NCBI GenBank assembly: GCA_000934455.1
Contig: KN884063.1
Coordinates: forward strand, 141,641 to 205,640
Direction: 5' to 3'
Source of the DNA: Apostichopus parvimensis
Taxonomy: Eukaryota; Echinodermata; Holothuroidea; Aspidochirotida; Stichopodidae
DNA: 64,000 nucleotides
Shown: positions 36,023 through 48,900 of the stretch, piece by piece
Numbering within the stretch: position 1 is the first letter of the stretch
How the letters are laid out: each line of letters starts with the position of its first letter
The notes under the pieces: model-generated
Told to the model about the DNA's origin: nothing
What the model saw: only the letters and a program-made list of their open reading frames with translations
Databases searched by the model: none
Translations under genes and position numbers: made by a program

Positions 36023-39000
36023 ATGGACAAAGAAGCTGCAACTTCTCACAAGGAACTTTGCACATTTTGTGGTACGGTGTATCCATTTCCAGCAAGTGAT
36101 TCAGATGTGACCAAGTGCAATAACTGTGGATCAGAGGCAGATGCCAAAGGTTTGCTAGATTTTAATATTCTGAGAGCAATTTTTATTGGCCAATATTGGT
36201 TAATATTTCACTTACACATTTTCTTGTATTGTATCCTCCAATTTCTTCTCTTTTATTTCCTGTTTCCTCATATGTACTGTTTGCTTTTTTCCAAGTGACT
36301 TCAACCCCACATAGTTTATTTTTCAATGTCTTCAGAATATTTCTTGACCATTTCTGTCATTGTGTGTGCTGCATTGGTCAGTTTGTGACAACAAGCTCTT
36401 CTGCCATTTCATATCAATGTTTTGAGCTTCTAATTTCTTGCTAAGATCCCATAACAATGCAGTCTGTCAAGTTTGGTTAATATTGTAGTGTGAAGATTAA
36501 GTTGAAAGAAATGAAAGATTCAGCGGTGTAAACATTTTCTGGTATATCTATAATGCTATATATAAAAAAAAATTGTCATGGTCAGGAGGTGGCTTGAATA
36601 TCAATTACCCCCAATTTCATTAGATGAGGAAAAGCAGGAGGGTTTGTTAGTTTGTAATGACCTGAAACCTATGTGTCAGTGATATTCTATACTTGCTGTA
36701 GGTGTGGTAATATATTGTCAGAAGTTGGTCACATGACGTAAGTTTGCACGATTCACAGGGTATACATCTTTGCTGTAATATATACTCTACTGCAAAATAA
36801 CACATAGGTTGAAAAAATATTGGTATAAGATATTATCAATTTAGAGATAAGTCTGTGAATCCGTGTTTTATGCTGAATTAAGCTGCTTTCCAATCACTGA
36901 CGTTTCCTGTCGGTATGTCCTTCGTTTCCATGGTGAGAGAGAGGGTAATGGGACTTACTCATATATGTGCAGATTGATGACATTTAAGTACATGAAACAC
37001 TTACAGTATACACATAACCTTCTATCTTGCAGACATTTTCCATGGGATGGTTTTCCACACATATAAGAGATTTAATGAGAGGAATCCTGGAAAGAAAAGT
37101 ACAACACAGCAACCGGAATATCTAGGTCCTACGGTGAGTTTCCTGCTCACCTAAATGCTTACAGAAATCAACAGATTTCAAGTAGTCTCTGATTAGATAC
37201 TTTAGGACAAATTGCTGTATTTCTCTTTTGATTCCTTGCCGGAGGTAAAAAAATCAATGCGATGGTGATGGCATGTGTTTGTGTGTGACACATGCTTATA
37301 AACACGGTAACTCTGAGCTTCAAGGGGTCAACAGGTTATCTGAAATGGACACAAACTGACTCAAGGGATCAACAGGTTATCTCAAATGGTGGAAAACTTG
37401 TCCATTTTTTCAAATATATTTCACAGTATATAAACCAAAAACATGTCATTATGGAAAATCATGTTCCGTGTAAGAATCGTCGTCGTAAAAGCAGTATGCC
37501 TCACTGGATGAATAAGAAAGTTAGATGTGCAATTAGGCAAAAACGTAGAATGTGGAAGTTGTTTAGGAGGACTAAATCTGAATCTCTTTTAGCCAAGTTT
37601 AAAATTCATCAGCTGTCTCTGATGCAAAATTAAATTTCGAAAAAAGCATTGCCCTAAAAATTAAGGATAACCCAAAGGCCTTCTTTTCTTATGTCAGGTC
37701 AAAGCAGAAAGTTAAAGATGCAATTGTTTCTCTTAGGGCACCACAGTCTGATAATATAGTTACTGATAGTCAGGATCTTGCAGATCTTTTGAACAACTAT
37801 TTTGTGTCGGTTTTCACAAGGGAAGATACGAGCAGTATTCCAGATTTTCAGGGGGGCAGTGATAGGCCTAAACTGGATACGGTCTTATTTTCGGATGAGG
37901 TTGTCTTAAAGGAGCTACTTCGTCTAAATGTTTCTAAAGCTTCTGGACCGGATGCAATCCATCCGTATTTGTTGAAGACTTTTGCACACCATTTCTGCGT
38001 TCCACTCTCATTGGTTTTTAGTAAATTTATGGATGAAGGTTATGTTCCTAGGGACTGGAGATGTGCTAATATTACCCCAATTTTCAAGAAGGGTGATAAG
38101 TCTAAGCCCTGTAATTATAGGCCCGTTAGTCTCACTAGTGTAGTTTGTAAGGTCATGGAGTCTATTGTTAAAAGGTCTATGGTCTGTCACTTCAGCAGTC
38201 AGTCTTTGATCAGAGAGTCTCAACATGGCTTTTGTCAAAAAAGGTCTTGTCTCACTAATATCCTTGAGTTTATGGAAGATGTAACAAGTTCACTAAATAG
38301 GCAGAAGTCTGTAGATGTTGTGTTCCTGGATTTCCAGAAGGCCTTTGATAAAGTTCCTCACCAGCGTCTTTTACTTAGGCTGAAGAGTATGGGTGTCAAT
38401 GGGAATTTACTGTCTTGGATCGGGAATTGGCTTGGTAATAGGGAACAGAGGGTGGTAATTAAAGGTTGTGCTTCTTCTTGGCAGAACGTTACTAGTGGGG
38501 TTCCACAAGGGTCTGTATTAGGTCCCTTGCTGTTTGTAACCTATATAAATGACATCGACAGAGATATTTTGTGTAAAGCTAAGAAGTTTGCTGATGACAC
38601 CAAATTGTATTCTGAGGTCTCTTCCAAAAGCGATTCTGAGAAATTTCAAGCCGATTTGGATAAGATTTTTTCCTGGTCTCAGGGGTGGCAAATGCTTTTT
38701 AATATTGATAAATGTAAGGTAATGCACATTGGTAGTAGGAACCAAAAGTTTACATACAATCTTAATGGTGTGGAGTTACAGGAGGTCTCTGTTGAAAGAG
38801 ACCTAGGTATCTTCATTGACTCATCTCTGCAACCTTCTAAACATTGTCTTGAAGCTGCTAAAAGAGGTAATAGGGTTTTAGGTATGATCAAGAGGAACTT
38901 CAGTTTTCTGAAAGAGGACATCGTAGTTAGGCTTTATAAGCAGTTGGTTAGGCCTCATCTGGAGTATGCTGTGCAGGCTTGGAACCCGTACTTTGCTAAG

Positions 39001-40198
39001 GATAAGGAAGTACTTGAAAAGGTCCAGAGGAGGGCTACTAGGATGATTAGTTCCTTAAAGAGGGTTCCTTATTATAGGCGGTTACAACTGTTGAATCTCA
39101 CCACACTGGAGCTTAGGAGGTTACGTGGGGACTTGATCCAGGTTTTCAAGATTGTGTATGGTTTCGACAATTTATCCTTTGCCGACTTTTTCTTGTTTGC
39201 TAACAGTAGTTGTACTAGAGGTCATTGTCTTAAACTCCAAAAGTCGCATAGTAGGATTAATATTCGGCATAACTTTTTTTCTAATAGGGTTGTGAATGAG
39301 TGGAATGGTTTGCCTGAGAAAGTTGTACTTGCAAGTAGTGTCAATGGGTTTAAGAATGCTTTGGACAAGCACTTTAAGCATTGTAATCGGGTCTGAGTGT
39401 TTGTGTCTTCAGTTTTTTTTCTCTCTCTATAGGGTCCTTGATGGGGACTTAAGTGTCCCTCCTGATCCTTTTTTCTACTAAACTAAACTATGTAACTCTG
39501 AACAACTATTTAAAGGGATTTGCTAGCACAATTTGGTTCTTTCTGGATATTGAACATTTTGGTTTAAAATTTCTATACTGTAAAATCCTTTGAGTGAATG
39601 ACATGGTTGATGCCCACAACGGATTTCTAAAAATCTTTACTGGTTCTCGCTTAATTCTTGGACAAATTTAACTTACCTGCTCTACATTAGTCAGATAGTT
39701 ACAGTAGTTAACTGTATTTTGAATTTTAAGCGAATTGCATGGCAAGGAATCACAACGCTAACTGGCTCTCTGGTTGATCAAAGTGGTACTGTACACTCCA
39801 TAAGTTCCATTGTATATTATGCTTCCTGGAAGGTCCACCACATCAAAAATCTGCATATGATGACTATTACAATAAGTATTTCCTTTCTTCGACGATTTCA
39901 GGTTGACAGACAATGTCAAAAATGTGGTCACGGTATCCTGCACTACAATACTCTCCAAACTCGCTCAGCGGATGAGGGTCAAACAATTTTTTATTATTGC
40001 CCGAACTGCAAGTAAGTATTTTCAAAATTTCCCAGAACCAGTAGCCTAAGGAAGGCAGTTTGTCATATAATGTTGGCACCGGTATGTGATGGTTTAGTTT
40101 GTTTGACTTTTTTAGTATCTTTCAATTTTGATCTTGTCACATTTATTGAATTGTTTGTCTTGTCTATTTGCAGACACAGAGAGATCGAATACAGCTGA
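36023..40198 (+). CDS. POLR1H: RNA polymerase I subunit RPA12 (ZNRD1)
   Basis: Small zinc-ribbon subunit of nucleolar RNA polymerase I. Its C-terminal ribbon acts like TFIIS to stimulate RNA cleavage by the polymerase. Four exons, 36023-36149, 37033-37133, 39902-40011 and 40174-40198, join in phase to 120 residues (human 126). The N-terminal ribbon has CTFC (13-16) and CNNC (32-35). The C-terminal ribbon has CQKC (81-84) and CPNC (109-112). The acidic hairpin [13 protein letters not shown] holds the conserved Asp-Glu pair at 100-101, so the catalytic tip is intact. The protein ends KHREIEYS. Intron 2 is enlarged by a sense-oriented LINE. The start is the first ATG after a 5' untranslated acceptor. 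Identification is firm because both ribbons and their spacing match the family. Confidence 0.95.
37317..39491 (+). mobile_element. 5'-truncated non-LTR retrotransposon (LINE, CR1/L2/jockey-like)
   Basis: A sense-strand insertion in POLR1H intron 2, carrying the 3' part of a LINE ORF2. It ends in a short CTAAA-type tail (about 39475-39490). The 10-base word GTAACTCTGA lies just before (37307-37316) and just after it (39492-39501), a probable target-site duplication. The endonuclease region is missing, typical of 5' truncation. Near the 5' end a phrase TCAAGGGGTCAACAGG recurs once with small changes, a local duplication. Confidence 0.82.
37603..39396 (+). pseudogene. LINE reverse transcriptase, 5'-truncated ORF2 with upstream frameshift
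   Basis: The frame is open from 37603 to the stop at 39394-39396. It carries reverse-transcriptase signatures in order: [13 protein letters not shown] and [51 protein letters not shown], and the catalytic FADD box at 38587-38598. The C-terminal region follows ([31 protein letters not shown]). Upstream coding (about 37440-37605, [17 protein letters not shown]) is in another frame, showing a frameshift near 37605-37618. The endonuclease domain is absent. The reverse transcriptase itself looks intact, so the insertion is relatively young, but it cannot act as an autonomous element. Confidence 0.88.
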
Positions 40199-42544
40199 TC
40201 CCTCAGAATGTTATCTAGTTATTCTGACAGATAAACATTGCCGGCTAATACTTGGTGACGAGAGGCATCAGAGAATAATAATGGTGAAGTTTCAACCGGA
40301 GAGAAACCAAACAAATATTTGAATCTACTTGTCGACCAGATGCATGGAAGAATGAAATGTTACACCTTCAACTGTAGTCAAAACATTTTTCTAATCTGTT
40401 TGGTAATCACTGGTGCAAGGAGGATTAGTATGTTAACATTTTAATCGTGAAACTGGAGTGGAAACTAAAGAGAGCAGAAAGTGTCCTGGAATGTCTTTAT
40501 TGGGTCTGTGGTACTCTAAGAATGTAAATTAGGAAAGACCAGATGCCATGTTATTGATGAAAAAAAGGAGAAAAAAGGAGAAAAAATTAACCCAAGTAGG
40601 TAGATCAGCAGTTGAATATTTACACATTGCATTGGTGCTTTTCTTTGGTTCTCCTACAACCAAATATCCCTGAATACTAATTATGTATTACATCATGTTA
40701 TACAGTCTATATACAGCAAACATCTTTGTAGCAGTTAGCTAAAAAGTTTTAATTTGTAGACTTAATACAGCTCTGTCTTTACCCAATTCTTCAATGCATA
40801 TCGAACTAGGTTATATGTAACCTAATGTATGAACCAGTCACATGTAGATGTAAATGTGTGAACAGAATTTAAATGTTTGGAAATATAACGATGGGGTTGA
40901 AATTTTTAGAAACTTTTAGGAATCATGTCTGAAAAGGGATCACCTAGACAAAACAGGTGATTTGTTTCAAAAAACATTCTGCATCACTAATGTTGGAAAC
41001 CACATCCGGTTTGCAGTTTGCAATTTGTGTAGATATAATTGTATCTTTAATATAAGTTTGTGCAAATTATGCATGTTCCTGGCAACATAAACAGAGAGTA
41101 ACATCATGGTGGCATGGTATTTTTCATACAAAATTGTTTATCCAATGAGGGTGATCCTAACAAAAATTGTCAGATTGCACCATCCCTTTGCATTTCTTAG
41201 ATTATAGGAAGATTTAATTGGCCAAATCAAGTTACCCAGAAAGTGGAACAACTACGTAAAGATAGCAAGTTATAGAGATGGAGTTTTTAACTAGCAATGA
41301 GGACTTATTTTGTGTTCTCACTTTGTCTGCCACAAGACATCTCATTAGTCACTTTGAGGGTCATTGCTATTACTGGTAAATGTGAGCTGGCTCAAAATTT
41401 CCTTTTTCAAAAGAACATCCAGTAGGTTATGGCCCTCCACATTGATTTCCAAGGCATAGAAATGGGTAATTATTTAGAGAATAACATTTTTCACAACAGA
41501 ATATGATTTGAGACTGTTGTTGATGTTTGATCATGAGTGACCATAATTTGACCTTTAGCATATTTTGGGGTTCAAGTTATATGGATGGCCTTTTAGGGTC
41601 AAACTGTGATGGTGCAAAACAGTCAGAACAACCCCACATATATTATCCTTATATGTAACAGGTCTACAATGATGACTTTTCTCCAGTGTCTTTGGTAAGT
41701 TTAGTTCACTCTCTACATGAGTAGGATGTTCTGTGAAGTATGGAACCTTGTATAAAACATATATCCATAATTTTATTCTTCAGTAAATGAAACCCAGAAA
41801 ATACTTGTAAAGAACATTAAATTGTAAAATTGAAAAATAAGTGTTTTGTAGAAAACTTTGTCAACTAGTGTGGCCGATTGGAGAATGCATTGTGTGCCTG
41901 GTTTTCTTTATATCTTTCTGATATATATATTTATTTTTTCACTTTTATTGGGGTACTTTATTATTGAAATATAAATTGTTTAATCTACTGAGCAAGAGAT
42001 TGTTTTAATTTATGTGCTATGCTCTTCAATCTTCCTAACCCACTTTCCCATGTTTGATTGGATGAAGAAAATATAGTTTTTACTTTTTGTGCAGTTTGTC
42101 CCATAACTTCATGGTCAATAGTTCACAAATTTGCCCACATTGTTATATGCAAATTAGGCTGGGTACATCTGCTTAAAAAAATTGTAGTTTTGAAAGTAAA
42201 AGGTACACTAAGAGTGGACTAAATGACATTGCTTATTCAGTTCATATGTATATGATGATTACTGAAGTATGCAAATACTGTCCAGCTAGGTTGTGTCTCC
42301 ATTGTCGAGGTCAATAGCTGGTTCATGGATCGGCTGGACGAATTCCAATTCAAGCTCTTGTACAAGTTTACATGCGATCACATTGCACTGCATGAAATAT
42401 AATGTTTGGCAATATGATTGCTATGCCACTCAGGCTATGCCCGGTTGTATAACTAGGTAAGGCTTGGGTTAGTTTCAAGGTGTTTCGACGACAAATAAGT
42501 AGCTGTGACATACTTCCGTTTCCAAGAGCCAATTAAGAACCAAA
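40199..42544. other. POLR1H 3' flank and VPS36 upstream region
   Basis: No exon is seen. The POLR1H 3' untranslated region starts here but no single convincing poly(A) signal could be chosen. The sequence is AT-rich and unremarkable until the tandem repeat at 42545. Confidence 0.45.
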
Positions 42545-42990
42545 GGCACAGTGATTCAAACACTTGGTATTGCATTCTTAGTGTTTCCATTACGTATCAA
42601 TGGCACAGTGATTCAAACATTTTGTATTGTATGCTGAGTGTATAACTTACGTATCAATGGCACAGTGATTCAAACACTTGGTATTGCATTCTGAGTGTTT
42701 CCCTGACGTACCAAAGGCACGGTGATTCAAACACTTGGTATTGTATTCTGAGGGTTTCACTTACGTATCAATGGCACAGTGTTTCAAACACTTGGTATTG
42801 CATTATGAGTGTTTCACTTACGTATCAATGGCACAGTGATTCAAACACTTGGTATTGTATTCTAAGTGTTTCACTTACGTACCAATGGCACAGTGATTCA
42901 AACACTTGGTATTGCATTCTGAGTGTTTCACTCACCGCTGCACCACCGTAAGCCAAACACTTCGTATTGAATTCTGAGTTTCAATTTCAG
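42545..42990 (+). repeat. 57-bp minisatellite ending at the VPS36 start
   Basis: Seven copies start with GGCACAGTG or a near variant at exactly 57-base intervals (42545, 42602, 42659, 42716, 42773, 42830, 42887). A degenerate eighth runs to TTTCAG at 42990, nine bases before the VPS36 ATG. Each unit contains AAACACT and, after about 15 bases, its inverse AGTGTTT, so each can form a stem-loop. The array occupies the position expected for the VPS36 promoter, or for an intron end if TTTCAG is a used acceptor. Confidence 0.93.
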
Positions 42991-42998
42991 CAAATATA

Positions 42999-45900
42999 AT
43001 GGATCGCTTTGAATGGTCTGACGGGAAGTTGAAAGAAGGAGAAACTGTAATAAAACAGCAAGGCAGTGTGAAGATAAATGACGGTCCAGAAAAGGTTGTA
43101 ACGTGTGATTTTAGGTTTAATAGTATTGTATTCAATCAGGCCCGGAAGAAATCAGGGCCTATGTTTATCACGTATCTACATACCGAACTGGTTCCACGAA
43201 AATGATCCTCGCCCTGTCAGCGAAGTCAATGAAGACAAATGACGGCTATTTAGTCTAGTATTATAGGTTTGCCACAGAATTTTGCGCACCTGATATCCAA
43301 CCATTCATTATTGCCAAATACAATATATTTGCAATTACTTTCACTTGCTGTAGAGTCGGTTACTGCAGCCTAGTACTTCAAATTACAGTAATAATCAGTG
43401 TGGTAATTGGTATGGCATAATAACCAGGGTTTTACAGCTTAAAATATTGTTATTGTTATTGTAGGTGAAAGTTTGCTGTAGGGCAGGTTCTACCTATCAG
43501 AATGACTAGAGTGTCATAGTTTCCAGATTTAGAAACAAGAATAGACAAGTTGCATACATTGTTTCAGGTGTATTTCAAAGAACTGGTAAAAATTAAGGGA
43601 AGCTTGTTGCAATAGCCTATATCCTTTTGTTTGGCTAACCATCTTAATGGATTGTAACCATTGACTTACATTTCAGACAAATTTTGAAAATGGCTTGGCC
43701 CAGTTAACTCATTCACGTTTAATATGGAGAAGTCCTCAGAACCAAGTAAGTCATTGTTTTAAGCTTAATTTAGCCATGTTTCCAGTTTAAATATTTGGTT
43801 TATAAAGTTAGTACTTAGTTTATTTTTAATAAAGTACTTAGTTTATCTTTGATAACTGTCTGTGTGCTCAATGTAACCAAATAAAGTATTGTTTCAGAAT
43901 GTGATTTTAGTTGTTCAAACCAGGCGCACTCTAAGCTTTAATTCTTCGAAAGATATTGACTGTTTATAATTCTAAATCAATTTTAGTGTGTGGAATGGAT
44001 ATGGACTATACTTTATTCATCATTAAAATGGAATGCATTGCTAACAGTAAAACAGCTTTTAAGGTACTAAATTTTGGAGGAATATTAAAGGTTTAAACTT
44101 CCCATTTCCACATTATACTTGTATGTAACTGTAAATTTGTAACTGAAAATCCAAGATTTAGGCCACCTAAATCTTTGATGATATCAAATTGAAGCCAACA
44201 AGGCTATTTTATGGCTTAAAGGTTTGGTGATAGGGAAACAATTGAGCTGAATTTCCATTTTTCATCATTTTTTTCACATCCCTTCTAGGAACATTGCCCA
44301 CACTGGTTCATACCTCAATATATATCCCGGGTGATAGATGTAAACAAACCATAAATGGTAGAAACATCGTTTATCACACATTTTTACCATACATGGTGCC
44401 CCAGATATATTTGGTGTATGATTTGACCTTAAGAAAGCAGACAATATTCTTCAGCTGTAAAAGCCAAAATATTAATATTTTTATTCTCAGCAATCCATAA
44501 TATGCCTGCATCTTTCATTGGTCATGTTCGTTGAGGAAATGTCTGAAGGCAGAGGGAAAAGGTAACTAATTCATATTTGTACAGCTAGCATTGCAAATTT
44601 TTGGCAGTTAGTCTGACAATATGAGAGATTGATGTTTGTGAGCAGTAGGTTGCTTTAGGTAGGTTGCAGTAGTTAGGTAGGTTAGGTAGGTTGCAGTAGG
44701 TTGAGCAGTAGGTTGTGAAAGCACAACTCAGTATAAGTTTGAGTTCCCCAGTGCCCAGCTGTGTTTATTTCAGTCATAGTGTAATGGCTGAAAGTCTTTC
44801 TAATGCACTATCGAACTGCAGAATAATGTAGTACTTCCATTGTTGCTGGAACTCAACATTTTTCACAGCTTCAAGAGTTCATGCACATGGTTCAATAAAA
44901 GAGTAATCTTTGACCACACCATCAAGATTTGTATAAACATTTTACCCTCTTTTTAATAAGTTCATGCTCATGCTTGGTGAAAGAAAATTTGTTTAATATA
45001 GTTTTGGGAAAAAAGAAAAAGGAATCATGCTCAAAGTTCTATTTGTGATTGTAAAATAAATTATGGACAATAAAGGGGTCAAAATTGAAAGACACATAGT
45101 TTAACAAATACATAAAACTAAAATTAAAATTTGTTATTCTTACTATAAGAGGAAAGAGGAGATTAAGAGTAAAAATTGATTTGTTATACAAAAATAAGGC
45201 AGATATTAAGGAAGAAGTGGAGACATTCTAGTTTAATTCTGACTTTATTGTTACTTTTACATGCTCAGATATTTTACAATTTTTTTATTTTTTTTACTCA
45301 ATAAGTGATCGTGACTGTGTCCTTGGCATTATTATTTCTCTTTCAGTCCCAAGCTGGTTCTCCATCTGCAGTCCTCAAGAGAGAACCAACCCAAGGGACC
45401 AGTTTATTCCAGCGAACACACTCACATAAGATTGGGCTTTAAGGAAGGTGGTGCTAATGATGTAAGTCTTTTTTGTATTTCAAACAGGAGTCTCATGTGT
45501 GATAAGGCTCACATTTCCAAAAAGGGGAATAAAATAGGAAAAAGTTTCATATTGAGTGGTTGCTTCTAGTCTCTGTAACAGTCATGTGATTTTTCTCAAA
45601 AATGTGATTTTGCTAAAACAGTGAAGAAAGTTTACAGCCTCAACCTTCGATTGTGGCATCTTGAGTTATTCCTAGACATCACAGAAGTTCAAATTAGAAG
45701 CTCCATGCTTGGCAAGAAAAATGCTCACACATGGAACGATGGGTTGATATTTAATTGCCCAGCAACAAAATATGATCTTACAGACTTGAATGACTGTCAA
45801 ACTTAAGGCTTAGATTGAGTAATGTGAACATTTATAAGCCTTGGCCATTCACACACAATTATCCACTCCCAAATATCAGATATCCATATGAAATGTTGTT

Positions 45901-48900
45901 CCTTGTGATGGATATATGCATAGGACATGTGTTTGTTTTGGTCATGGAAATGCACTTTTGATACACTATATCCTTACTGTCATTAAGCCTAACTGTGATA
46001 CTTTGGTGCTATTCAATTTTTAACCATCTTTTCACTTTGTTTGTTATTATGACAATGCTCAGGAATACATTCACATACACCATCTTGTGAGTCTTTCACC
46101 CGATCTCAATGTGACTGTTGTACTAAAAACATTAATGCTGTTGGTCATGTTAACTGACATCTGTTTTATTTTCATTCCTGGTAGTTCAATCGATGTCTGT
46201 CAGAAGTCTTGGCTAGGAAAGTCTGGGAATTTGCTCCTGTGTCCAGACCAGCCAACCAGGTATGACAGTTAAAAATATTGAGCATACATAGCATATTGAA
46301 TAAAGTAGAAATTCAGGAATGGATAAAGATTTTATATATATGAGAATTATAAAAGGATAATTACTCGTGTGTTGTTTTAATGGAACATTAATAAATGCAC
46401 CAACATTTTTCTGCCTGCTTCCACAGCCGAGAAAAATCCGAGCTGGCATAGTAGGCATCGAGAGAAACCTTGAGAAACAGAGGAAGGAGACAGACCAGAA
46501 TATATCTAAGGTATGTGTTTAGAAAGAAGGAAGTTGCAGAGCACTTTGTCAAAATTGGAAATGATGCAACAGCTTCAAAAGGCAGGAACAATATCAAACG
46601 ATAGAGATTATCTTGGCAGACCAGCTTGTAAATATTGTGTGGACCGGCAGGTGCACAAAAGATTATCTCCTATAAAACCCTTGCTAAAAGATGCTGCTGC
46701 CCCCTCAGTATCATAAAGTTGACACAGTGCCTAAAAGTTTTCTTAGTACCAAGTTTAAGCAGATAACATCAATATCAGCTTTATTAAAAATATTATTTAC
46801 CCATAAAGCATAAACAAACCCATCACCATGTATGATATTTGTTTCTATAATTAGCAATATTTAATTAGCAATTTTTAATTAGCTATATTTAATTAGCAAT
46901 ACTTATACCTGAAGTTCATTGTACTGTGTCTTGTTTCATTCCCAGGCATTTCAAGATCTTGATAAACTCATTGGAAAAGTAAGTTTTGCTTTGAACTGAT
47001 TTGAATTCCCTTTTTGTTGTTTTAAAGATATTTATATTGTGTTTTATTTATCTTGGTTAGTTTTCAAATAAAGTAGGAGTATGGTGAAGGGGGTAGGTGG
47101 GGACTGGGATGTTTAGGAGGCAGCCAGAGTGCTTCCACCTCTATTGACAGGATGTATGCAGGACTGTGTAATACTACCACATATCTGGCCAAACTGGCAC
47201 TACATGGAAACTGTTGAATTTCTTTGTGTGACTTAGTTTCTTTGACTTTCCTTTCCTTCACTTTTTAAGTTCTATTTTATACAGTAAAAATGTAATGTGA
47301 CTGAACTCTGTTCTCTTTGACCTCAGGCTAAAGAAATGGTGGAACTCTCCAAGAAAATCTCAACCAAAATCAAGGATAAGCAGGGTGACATTAGTGAAGA
47401 TGAGGTACACGCCCATGATATAGAGTAACAAATTAAATATCATGCACATTGTATCGTAGTGTATATAGTACATTATATATATAATACGCACATATAATAT
47501 GCATATGTAATACAAATTATACGTAATGTATCATAAATGTCGTGCAAAATAGCTTGTTTCGTTACAATTTTTTCGTTGATAAAATCATTTGTTAACCAGT
47601 GAGTATAATTTATTGTTTACATCTTGTTCCTAGTTTTCGTCATATTTACGTAATTCATTCCGTTTTTTCTCAGACTGTCAAATTTAAGTCATATCTGTTG
47701 AGTCTTGGTATAAATGACCCGGTGACCCATGAGACTCACGGCAAAGGTCTAAAATACCACGAAGAGTTAGCAAAGCAACTTGTGGCTGTCCTGCAGGAAC
47801 CAATAGAGGTATGTGGTTTTCGTGTCTCTAAAATTTACTGGAGAAGAGTTTTTGCGTTTAATTACGAAAGTATTACTCAGAATTGAAAATAGTGCCTGTA
47901 GTAAGTTCCCTTGTGTTTCCAGAGTGATACAGTTTCTTACCCCACCCTGACCCAGATATTAAAGTCTCCCAAGCTCTAGTTCATTCGCCCCCCTCCCCCA
48001 ACTCCATTCCATAATATTCTTGACAATGTTGCACTTTTATATTACATTCATGAAAGAAATGAAATAGAATCATTAACTGTGTATTTTTGTTTCAATTTTG
48101 TAAAAGGAAAATGGAGGCATGATGGCATTAACAGATGTATTCTGTAGAGTGAACAGAGCGAGGGGAATAGAGGTGAGTTTAAAATTAAAATTATTTCTGA
48201 GATTTCCTTCTTTCTTTGTTCATTTATCCCATTTCCTGTTTGTCACTATGCAGTAAAAAGAAAGAAAAATTTGAACCTACAAATTGTGATCCTTGATTTT
48301 CAATGCTCGTTTGGTAATAAATTGTTGACCAACATTTAGGCTGATTATTTAGATGAATATTAAACAACATTTTGTAAAACTGGTATTTACCACCCTTCCA
48401 TCTTTCCATCCGAATAGCATCACGTAAAGCTGGAGTATGGAAAATATTAATGTTACAGAATCACTGTTATAAATTTACAAATTATGTCTTGTTTTTCACT
48501 ATATGAAGATTCAGAAAAGCTTTATTCATGTCTTTCGTAAACCCATGTTTGGATTGGTGTAAGATCATATCCATGGAGTAAATCATCTTACTAATTTTGT
48601 TTCTAAATGTGTTTCTCAATATATTTTTATGACTCTGCTCTATATTATTTCTTCTTATGATTACCTTACAATTTATGATGTTGTTTTCTGTTGGTCTTAA
48701 TTCTCTTTTTAAATTAATTTCCAGGATTTCTATTTACGCTATGATAAAATAATATGCAAGCATCATGCGCTTTCTCATGTCGTTGGAAGATTTTTAACTT
48801 ATTCTTTTTCGTACTCATCATTTCATGGGTTTGCATATTTTGATTGGAGGGAAGCAGGCCGTTAGAAAGAAATGTTTGATTGTTGTTGATGAGAAATTAA

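Noticed and set aside
37292-37633. Separate 113-codon gene upstream of the reverse transcriptase
   Set aside because: Its 3' part is the upstream coding of the same LINE, displaced by a frameshift, and its 5' part is intron sequence.
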